From Trichosporon coremiiforme (taxonomy: Eukaryota; Basidiomycota; Tremellomycetes; Trichosporonales; Trichosporonaceae), in NCBI GenBank assembly GCA_039545355.1, contig BCJJ01000009.1, positions 62,001 to 126,000 of the forward strand: a stretch of 64,000 bases of DNA, written 5' to 3'. The position numbers and the translations under genes were made by a program. Under the pieces are notes generated by a model, which did not search any database, was not told the origin of the DNA, and saw only the letters and a program-made list of their open reading frames with translations. This document shows, one piece after another, positions 1 through 9,332 of this stretch (the first letter of the stretch is position 1; every line of letters begins with the position of its first letter).

Positions 1-3000
1 GCTGCCGAAGCCAGAGCCGCCACGGTTGCCACCGCCGTAGCGCTGGTTGTCGTAGCGGTCGTCGTAGCCGCGCTGGTTGCTGCCGTAACGGTCGTTGTCA
101 CGGCCGAAGGCGGCGGTGCCGCGGTTGCCCGAGCCGGGGTAGTTGCGGCGGTTGTCGTAGTCGTCATCATCGTCGTCGTGGCGGTGGCGACGGCCGGCGG
201 CGTAGCCTCCAGCAGCACCGGCGCCGGCGCCGAGGGCACCAGCACCAAGGGCGCGGTTGCGGTTAGACGACGAGCGGTTGTAGTCGTCATCGTCGTCGTC
301 ATAGCGGCCGCCACGGTTGCGCGAGCCGTAGCCGGATCCGCGGTTGTAGTCGTCGTCGTCGTAGCGACCCGAGGTGTTGCGGCCACCCTGGAGCTCGGAG
401 GGGTTGGCCCAGCCGCCGGCACCGGCAACGTTGCGACCGACGTTGCGGTTGCGGTTCGAGGACGAGCGGTTGTAGTCATCGTCGTCGTCGTCGTAGCGAC
501 CACCGCGCTGGTTGCGGCCGTAGCCGGAGCGGTTGTAGTCGTCGTCGTCATCGTCGTAGCGGTTGCGCTGGTTGCGGCCGCCGGCGATGCCGAGAGGAGT
601 GCTTCCGGCGTTGGAGCCGATGCGGCGCTGGCTCGAGTCGTCAATGTAGCGGCCCGACTGAGGGTCGTAGATCTGCGACTGCTGCGCGATGGGGCGTCCC
701 TGGCTGTCGTAGGCACCCGCGGCGCGAGAGCCACGAACGGTGGTCCAGCTGCCGTCAGGGTTGCGCCTGCGTTCCTCGTGCTCGGCAGCGAGGTAGGCGG
801 CACCGGCACCGAGGGCGCCACCGGCACCAGCGCCTAGCAGGGCGTTGCGACCGGTGTGGTCGTCGTCGTAGTCGTCCTGGCCTCGAACCCCGGTCTGGCG
901 GTTGTAGCCGCGGTCGCCACGGTTGTTGTTGTAGTAGTCGCGGTCGCGGTCGTTGCCGGAGCCCGAGTAGATGGCACCAGTGGCGCGGTTGTCCCGGCCA
1001 GAGCCGGGGTAGTTCTGGCGCGAGTCGTGGTCGTCGTAGCGTCCCGACTGGTTGCGGCCAGTCTGGCCGGTCTGAGCGCGACCAGTGCCGGTCTGGTTGC
1101 GGCCAGACTGGTTGTAGTGGTGGTCGTCATCGTCGTGGTCGCGGTGGCGGCCGGCGGCGTAGCCACCAGCGGCACCGGCACCAGCTCCAGCAGCACCGGC
1201 GCCGAGGGCGCGGTTGCGGTTGGAGTGGTCGTCATGGTCGTCGTAGTGGCCAGACTTGTTGTAGCCACGTCCGGACTGGTCGCGGTTAGAGTAGGAGTCC
1301 GTGGGCCCGTCGGTGAGGAGGCCCTGGACACCGTGGGGGTCCGAGGATCCAGTGGTTCCAGTGGTGCCAGTTGTGCCCCTGGTGCCGGTAGTGCCCCTGG
1401 CGGAGTTCGACGGGTCGTCGGTGAGAAGGCCCTGGACACCGTGGGTGTCGCTGGTTCCAGTGGTGCCAGAAGTGCCCCTGGTGCCAGTGCGAGTACCTTG
1501 GTTGCCCTGCTGGTTGTTGTTGGAGCCAGAGACGAACTGACCAGTGTGGGGGTCAACACGACCGTCACGCTGGGATATCTGGTTGCCGTCCTTGTCGTAG
1601 ACGGCCTGGTGGCCCTTGTCGCCGTGGCGGGAGGCAGCAGCGCCACCAGCAGCACCGGCGGCAGCACCAGCACCGGCGCCGAGAGCGGCGGCAGTGCCGG
1701 CACCGTGGCCGGAGTGGTCAGTGGTGCCGGTGGTACCGCGCTGGCCCTGCTGGACACCCTGCTGGCCCTGCTGACCGGCAATGTTCGAGACAGTCTGGCT
1801 GGGGTGGCCGGTCTGGCCACGCTGGCCCTGCTGACCCTGCTGACCGGCGAAGCCAGAGCCACCCTTGGGGCGGCCGTCGGCGTCGAAGAAGATCTCGCTG
1901 CCGGGCTGCTCAACGTAACGGCCGGTGTTCATGTCAAGAATAGAGGTCTTCTCCTTGATGGGCTTGCCAGTCTTGCCGTTGATGAGAGTCTTGGTCTCAA
2001 TGCCACCGTGGGTGGTGTACGAGCCGTCGGGGTGGACGGTGCGGTCCTCGGAGCGGTGGGTCGCGACGTAGTTGGCGCCGTCGGCCGAGGGGAGGAACGT
2101 GGCACCGCCGGCGGCAGTGCCAGCCGCGTGCTTGACGTGGTCCTTGTCAAAGTTGCCCTGGTTCTCGTACTTGCCCGTCTTGGGGTCGAAGACGGCACCA
2201 GTGCCACGCTGGCCTTGCTGGCCCTGCTGGCCGTGACGGCCGGCGGCGTAGCCTCCGGCAGCGCCAGCGGCGACACCAGCGGCACCAGCACCGAGAGCGG
2301 CGCCGTGGCCGCCGCGGCCCTGCTGCTGGGCGTAGCGGGGGTCCTGCTGGCCGTAGCCCTGCTGGGCGTAGCGAGGGTCGTTGGGGTTTACGCCGCGACC
2401 ACCGGCACCGCCAGCGGCGATGTTCTGAGTGGCCTGGTCGGCACGCTGGTTGTGGCGAGTGCCGGCGGCGGCACGCTCGCGAGGCGAGACGATGGTGAAC
2501 GCGTCCGAGTGCCAGGTGGGGCCCTGGTGGGCGCGGCGCTGCTGGTAGAGAGCCTTGTTGGTGATCGAGTCGGGGGCCCTGTCGACGCCGTGCTGGCTGA
2601 AGAGCTCCTGGTCGGGCGAGGTGACGATGGCGAATTGGGCGTTGCGCTCGTCCTTCTTCGCCTGAGCCTTCTCCTTGTTGGCCTGAGCGGAGCGCTTCTT
2701 GTGCGCGTAGAGCTGCTTGAGCGCGTCCTGGCGCGTGACACCGTCAGTGTCCTTGGCGTCGGCCATGGTGTTGCGGACCGAGACGAGCTGCTCGTCGACA
2801 AACTCGAGGCCGGAGCGGATAGAGTCGTTGATCGCCTTGGAGATGGCCTTCTTGATGGCGGACGTGGCCGCGGGCTTGATGAACTTGTACAGCGTGTCGT
2901 GCTTGGTGTCACGGAGCTTGAACGAAAGCTCGTCGACGTCAGTCTTGACGTGGCCGATGCGGTAGACCTCGTCGCGACGAGTCGGGCGGACGACCTCGAT

Positions 3001-4767
3001 CATGATGTCGACGCTGATACCGTTGCCGGAGACGACGACATCGGCGAAACCGCTGTCAGAGAGCTTGGGGAAGCCCGACTTCTTGCGGAACGCAAACTTG
3101 ACGTCGCGAATGTCGGCCTGGATCTGGCCGAGCGAGATGCGCACCGTGTTGTACGACTTGTCACCAATCTGCTGGTACGGGGAGAACGAGAAGCGGTTGC
3201 GGTTGTCAAACTCGATCGTGTTCGGGAACAGGTTGGGTCCCGAGAGCACGACGTTGTCGACAACGAGGTCAATCTTGTCGTCGGTGTACTCGGCACGGGG
3301 GATGGGGAAGTATCCCAGGTGCTTGATGAGCGAGGGCAGAATGACCTGGCGGATGTCCTGCCACAGCTCGGGCTTGAAGGTGAGCTTGCCGTCGCCGTCA
3401 AAGAGCAGGTCCTTGGTAAGTCGGTGCCAGTCCTCGCCGAACTGGTGGTTGAGCTCGTCATTGTCAAACTCCTTAAGCCAGCTGGAGAGCTGGTCGAAGA
3501 GGTTGTCCCAGTGGCCCTTGTACTTGCCCTCGAAGAAGTTGCGGCCCTGGTCAACGAGCTGCTGACCCTGCTGGTCCGACGAGTCTTCGAGGATGTAGCC
3601 GGGCTTGAGGAGGACGGCGCGAACGTACTTGGAGACGTTGGACCACCACTGGTGCAGCTGGGGGTCGTTCTTGGCATCGGTGTAGAGCTGGTCGACAGCG
3701 TTGCGGACGCCGGTGAGCGGCGTGTTGTTGGCGAAACGCTCGAGGATGGTGATCCAGTCCTCGGTGACGCTCTGGACCTGGCCGTTGGAGCCGGCACCCT
3801 GGGCGGCGCCCTTGGTGACGCTGGTGCCGTGGGCCTTGTACTTGTCAAAGGTGTCGAGCAGCCAGGTCATGGACTCCTCGTACTGAGGGTCCTGCTGGAG
3901 CTCGACGACGGCCTTCTTGAGGCGCTGGACAAAGCGCTGGCGGCGCTCTTCGGGGAGGACCTCGTTGACGGTGTCCACGGCGTCGCTCTTGGCGGCGTTG
4001 CCGGCCTGAGACGCCTTCTGCTTGGCGTGCTGCTTGCGCTGGTCCTTAGTCATACCCTGCTGGGGGTCCTGAGCCTGGGCGGACTGGGGAGCCTCCGCCG
4101 CGGTCTTGTCGAGGTGCTCGAGCTGCTCGTCGCTGGGGGCAGCGCGAGAGGCGGCGCGCGAGGCACCAGAGGCAAAGAGCTGACGTCCAACGACGCCGGC
4201 ATCCTTGACGAGCTTGCGAACCTCGCCGTTCGAGAGGAACAGCTTGACGAGGGTCTTGATCTCCTCAGCGGCCTTCTGACCGTCCTGCTTGACGGTCTCC
4301 TTGTTGGCGGGGTCGGCGCCGCCAGCCTGGCCGCCGGCCTTGATGTCGTCGCGGAAGCCTTGGTTGTCGACGTGGGCGGAGGCGTAGATCGTGTCCTGGA
4401 TGAGCTCATCGGGGTTCTTGGCAGCGATGATCTCGCGAGACGTGCCGATGATGTCACGGAAGTCCTCGATGAGCTGCTGGCCCGCGGGCGAGAGCTTGCG
4501 GAGGTCGATGGGGCTGTTGTCCTCGGCGTAGGCGAGGGTAGAGTCGATCTGGTTGTTGTCGGGGAGGTTGCTGCCACGGTCAGCCACACTGCTTCGGCTC
4601 CGATTCACGCCCGTGGCGCCAAAGGCGGACTCACCCATTCATAAAGGCCTGAATGACACCGTAGAGCTTGAGCTTCTTGTCTACATCTCTTCTCTTGTCC
4701 TGCTCGTTCGAAGCGACGGTGACCTGCCCCTTGGAGGGGTTGGCGCTGACGCCGCTGTGAGTCTGCA
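1..4767 (-). CDS. HAM1-like protein (HAM1_N/HAM1_C family), 3' end outside window, 5' end unresolved
   Basis: A fungal HAM1-like protein (Pfam HAM1_N plus the former DUF4449), a family with a predicted LBP/BPI-like lipid-binding fold. A Cryptococcus member is a palmitoylated protein linked to mating. This HAM1 is unrelated to the yeast ITPase of the same name. Two exons are seen: 4635-4767 and 4588 to the window edge. They are joined by a 46-nt GTGAGT intron in phase 2 and give the family start DKKLKLYGVIQAFMNGVADR followed by LSPAGQQLIEDFRDIIG. The conserved part runs to about position 2590. After it come more than 860 residues of disordered Gly/Gln/Asn/Asp-rich tail with repeats, cut by the window edge. 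No ATG lies in frame in exon 4635-4767. A branch-like GCTAACC and a CCTCCAG acceptor just upstream imply another 5' exon beyond 4767, with candidate ATGs at 5112 and 5131. Identity is solid; the ends are not. Confidence 0.85.
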
Positions 4768-7587
4768 CTGGAGGGCGGTTAGCAGTGTTCCCTGCTGAGC
4801 TCGCTGTCGAGGCCGCTGTCGCCTGGGTCACTTTGGGGGGCACTTCGGCGACCCCTTCGGCGACCCCTCGGCGATGGATGGCTCTCGCCTGTCGCCAAGC
4901 TGGCACTCACTGGCAAAACGGATGTGTGAGTGTGCGATGGGGAGACGCTCTTGCAGCCCACAACACTTATATTTGTATGACGCTGTATGACGACGGTACC
5001 TCCGGGGGGAAGAAGTGGAGTGGTCCGAGCTGCTGCCTGCCTCTGACAGCTGCTCACAGTATGGGAACCGCCCAGCGAGACGTGCTTGGAGCCAGCCCGC
5101 AAGTGTCCACATCGAGACGCGAAGACGTCATAGCTGCCTGGTCCCCTGCCACTTCCCTTCCAGGTGTTCCCCTGTCCCTAGAGGCCAGACGCGGCCCAGC
5201 AGTGCAGGCGCTGCGTACATACCTGCCCATCCGCACCCACCCAGCGATGCATGGCAGGTGGTGTCAGGCTGGTGCGCGGAGGGCAGGGTGGTGAGAGTCG
5301 CGTTTGTCGTCCCAAGAAATCAATGACGGTATGATGTCATTGCCAACTTTGTCTTTTGGATCGTCATCCCCCGCTCCCTCCTGCGTGCTTTCCGTCCCTA
5401 CCGTGCTTTCCGTGACATCCGTGCTTGTCGTGCGTGTTCCCAGCGCATGCATTGCCCCCTGCATTCCGCCTTTCGCGCTTGGTATGATGGGGACCTGATC
5501 CCAGATCACGCAGGCATGCATCCATGATTGACTGTGCAGAAGCACGCGTGGTGTGTAGACAGAAGACGGGACACAAAGGCATACTTGTGCCATCAGAACC
5601 AACAGACGTCCCGAAATGAAGCAGCCCTGAGGTCCTCATCTTGCAGCGCAGCACGACTGTGCACACACGCGATGTGGACGCGGCGTACACGGCGCCATGT
5701 TCCGCCCCCCAGACTCTGGGCTCTGCGGGCCGGGGCCGGAGACTTGCCGGATCTGGCCAAGGCAAGGCGCAAGCAAGGCGCGACCAAGGTCCAGGCGAGG
5801 CGCATGCAAGGTCCAAGCCAGACCAGCGGTACCAGGGCTGCCAGGGCGAGACTGCCTCCGAAGGTGACAGCTGTCAGTGTCACCTCTGCGTCGTTTGAGC
5901 CTCGATTCTCGAGCTCGTTACGACCGCTTTCAGCGCTCAGCCCTGGCGATCCGACGAGCCCCGTCGTGATTCCAGATGCGCTCATCGGCATGCTGGGTGT
6001 CCATCTGCGTGCCGCTGTACTAACCTCGGCTCGAGAAACCGTCGCCGCACAAGCTGCACACCCCGTACCATCAATCCCCCACTTCGACATCCAGCGGGAC
6101 GACGGAACTTGCCCCAGCTACTCCAGCCGCCCCAGCTTGCCCAGGTTGCCCATCCTGCTAGTCCAAACCGGCGCTGGACCGCTTGCTGATTGGCGCAGTC
6201 CATGCATCGTGCTATGTAATGAACGGGAGGCAGCACGCATTCAATGATGGAGGGCACGACCGACGAGACCGAGACGAGAGCCCACTTGAAGCCCGCGAAG
6301 CCCTCGAAGTCTAACCCGCCTATGACGCCATAGTCGTTCTTACTCTTGGGCCACTGGCAAAGGTACGCAGCTGGGTATACCTGGGTACAACCTGTTCTAC
6401 CAGGCTGGTAGTTCTGTCCCGGTCCGGGCCCACTGCCGCATACTGCCGCACCTTAGGGCGAGACGGAAGTCAAGCATCCCCAGTCCCAGAGCCGCTGACA
6501 TCCTTGAAACATGCCCCAACTGCTGCGCCACAGCGGGCCACTGCGGGGCACGTTTCTGATCGAGGAGTCTACTTCGCTTCCTCTAAAGCTCCGAGGATCG
6601 ACATCTCGCACTTCTCGCGTTGTCGCGGCGCCACTGACGCGCTGCTGGCACGGTGACGCGCCCCGCAGCCCACACCATGCCGCAATCTCCGAGATCTGCA
6701 TGCGACCAGATGGAACAGATGCTGGCCGGTGCAGGGAGATACGGGCGTGCAGGATGCTGCGCATGCGGGCCAGCATCGCTGCGTCACTGCCTGCGCCGTG
6801 TTTCGGACAGCGAGGAGCGCCGCATCATAAAGCCCTCAGTGTGGCCAATGCAGCACGCAGCACGCATCATGCTGAATCTGATGTGATGCAGAGCACGCAG
6901 AGCACGCAGAGCATGCGGAGCATGCAGAGCACGCAGAGCTGAGTGGCCAGGACAACTGCCGATCCGGCGTGCAATGTCGTCATGGACAGGCTGCGCCTGA
7001 CTTCGCTCCGACTCTTTGGTGGTGTGTTTCAACTGCCTCACAGACGTCATAGGCTGGCTGATGACGCTCATTGACCTGGTGGGCTCGCTGGGCTTGCTGT
7101 ACGGTGATTCTGCTCGTCTCAACTGGGTGGGCTTGGTCCCAGGTCACTCCTCACCGGCTGAACTGGTTATGACCAACTCGGCGCTCTGGCTGCGAGTGGA
7201 GGGCAGAAGTGGAGGGCAGCCGGATTCGGGCCGCGGCGCACAGGTGGACGGGCCGAATCGGTCAACATGTGTATTGTGTGCGCTGGTGAATGCACATCGA
7301 GTCGCCTTGCGGTCGGTCAGTCCACAGAACAGTCCAGTACATATGGTTTGAGTAAGCGTCATTGCTGGGTTGCCGGCTTTGTCTACTTGTGTATGTGTGC
7401 ATTGATGCGTGCTAATAATTACTGAACGGTGTTTTGATGTGTGTCTCTGTGGTGAGACTGGTGTACTTCGGGGCAGCTCTGGCAGCGTCACAGCTGGGCT
7501 GCATGGCCCTCAACCCCGGCCCGCCGCCCAGCGTTGCCTGGAGCGTTGACAAGCTTGACAAGCTTTTGGGAACAATGTCGCGGGCGA
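4768..7587. other. gene-poor intergenic region
   Basis: About 2.8 kb between the HAM1-like gene and the rhomboid gene. The 4768-5250 part should hold the promoter, leader and probably a short first exon of the HAM1-like gene. The rest shows only GC-driven open frames without family resemblance, a degenerate AAGGCGC/AAGGTCC repeat near 5757-5815, and a 9-bp tandem array at 6888-6940. I recognised no RNA gene. Confidence 0.6.
6888..6940. repeat. 9-bp tandem repeat, six copies
   Basis: The unit GCAGAGCAC is repeated six times with single-base variants. Related GCAGCACGCAG words occur at 6848-6866, 11658-11680 and 56511-56523, so the motif is dispersed in intergenic and intronic DNA of this window. 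Confidence 0.85.
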
Positions 7588-9052
7588 CTACGTCCTCCAC
7601 GTCCTCTTCACAGCGCCGAGCTGGTCCCGAAGCCAGTTGTACCACTCCTTCCCGACATAGTAGTAGAAGACGCCAAACATGGCGCCGCAAAAGTGCGCAA
7701 CGTGGTCAAACATCTTCCACCCCTTCAGAATGCCCACGACGTCGACGGCAATGATGCCCGCAACGCCCCAGCTGATCGGGATCTGGATGAAGGGGAGGAA
7801 GATGAGGCTGATGTGCGAGTTGGGGAACGCGAGCGCGACCATGGACAGCATGGCGTAGATCGCGCCCGACGCGCCGAGGGAGGGCAGGATGGCGTTGTGC
7901 GACGCGAGTGCGTTGGCCGGGCTAAGACGCGCGGGGGAGAGAAGCGCGCGCATGAGACGCGGTAGCCGCACAACGTTCGTGTACAAGTGGCTGCCGAGCG
8001 ACGCCGCCAATCCGGCAACGGCGAAAAAGGCGAGGAACTGCGGCACGTCGTCGCACGTCGGGAGCGAGTACTCGTTCTGCGAGAGGTAGACGTAGGCTGC
8101 GTTTCCAAAGCTGACGAGCGCAATGCCGTTGAAGGCAAAGTGCCACAGGTCCTTGTGCGACACGACGGAGGTCAGCATCGTGGTGCACGAGCGCGGCTCG
8201 CCGCCGCGGAACACGACGGGGAAGTGCGTGAACCACTTGCGCATGAAGGGCTGGTTGCGCCTGAACTGCCACGCGAGGAAGACGGGGACCATGATGGAGA
8301 AGAGTATCGCGGGGCCGCGCTCCGACGGAGACTGGTTCAGCTGCCACTCCTTCACCATGATGTAAGTGCGGAGGATGAAGACGGAGAGCGCTTGCGGCAG
8401 GCCGGACACCTTCTCCTTCAGGGACTCGACGGTCTGCTGCGCCTCGGCCGCGAGCGCGCGCCGCTTCGTCCGGTTGATCTCCCCGTTCGAAGGCGTGAAG
8501 AGCGAGTAGCTCTTCACCTGCGAGATCCAGTACGCCGTCTCCTGGTTCGTGTACCAGGCTGCAAAGCCGAAGGCGAGGAGCGAAAAGACAATGGAGAACT
8601 GGTGTCAGCGGCTGCACTTGTGGGGCTTCTAAAGCCGGAGAGCGAAGCCAAACGAGACCATCACGACCTAGCTTACTCACAACAATCGGGACGACGATAC
8701 TCGGCTCAGGCAGACCACCAGCCTCGGCGGCGCCCTGGATCGGGATAGCGATGCGTTTCGGCCTGATGCGGCCGAGGCGCTGAAGGACGGCAGACGAGGA
8801 CGAGAACGATCTTCCAGCATCGCGGAGCGCAAAAGCAGACGAAGAGGTCTTGAGACCGAGACCAGACAGGGGTCCAGACTGAGCGCGGAGCTCGGAAAGG
8901 ACGGACGAGGGGCGCGCTCGCGCAGACTGCGTGCTCAGGCTGCGGAGCGCACCGACCGGGCTCGCACGCAGTGGTCGCAGCACCGATGCCGCCGGGGACG
9001 CCCTCGCGCCGAGACCGAGGCCTACGGCGAGGAGGCCTGATCGGAGGAGCAT
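7588..9052 (-). CDS. PCP1: mitochondrial rhomboid protease (Pcp1/PARL type)
   Basis: An intramembrane serine protease of the mitochondrial inner membrane. In yeast the orthologue processes Mgm1 and cytochrome c peroxidase; those substrates are inferred here. Exons 8681-9052 and 7588-8598, with an 82-nt intron (GTGAGT, CTGACACCAG), give 460 aa. The N-terminus is rich in Arg, Ser and Ala with no acidic residues at first, as expected of a presequence. A membrane segment near FSIVFSLLAFGFAAW spans the exon junction. The rhomboid core has WHFAFNG, the GASGA serine motif (Ser near residue 366) and HVAHFCGAMFG with the catalytic His near 422. The length and the extra N-terminal helix fit the PARL-type 1+6 layout. 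The ATG at 9052 is the first in frame and starts the presequence. The gene lies 281 bp downstream of the amylase stop, on the same strand. Confidence 0.93.
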
Positions 9053-9332
9053 TTGGATGTGGGGTGGGAGGGTGAGTGTAAAATGTCAGGATGTGGCCAG
9101 CCGGGACAATCGAAAGTGGAGGGGGACGATGGATGCTGGTGGAGGTCCATGTTCAATGTTCGCCGCCGAGCCGGAGCCGCGTCAGCCAAAGGAGTGGCGG
9201 TGGCGAAAAAAGTTGCAAAGGGAGTTCCAACAATTTCTCTGAGAATGCATAAAAAGTCCAAGGGTATATACACAGGAGGAAAGTCTATGCCAGGATGAAC
9301 GGTACTCTGCTGCACAAAGTCTACGGAACGGA

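Noticed and set aside
1740..2330. Collagen-like GQQGQQGQRG runs in the HAM1-like tail
   Set aside because: Only three to five Gly-X-Y triplets in a row, interrupted by other sequence; too short for a triple helix.
856..4644. Plus-strand open frame of 1262 codons rich in Val, Gly and Ala
   Set aside because: It is the in-register antisense of the HAM1-like gene, kept open by codon bias; the minus strand shows family motifs and a proper intron.
4635..4906. Start of the HAM1-like protein at the GTG near 4906
   Set aside because: Not an ATG, and a GCTAACC/CCTCCAG acceptor inside this stretch indicates it is partly intron.
5528..6247. Plus-strand open frame of 239 codons in the 5-7 kb gap
   Set aside because: No family resemblance, Arg/Ser/Ala composition of a random GC-rich frame, contains repeat sequence.
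6888..6940. Short tandem repeats considered as CRISPR-like arrays (also 11779, 42171, 54844)
   Set aside because: Units of 8-12 bp are directly adjacent with no spacers, in a eukaryotic genome; they are minisatellites.
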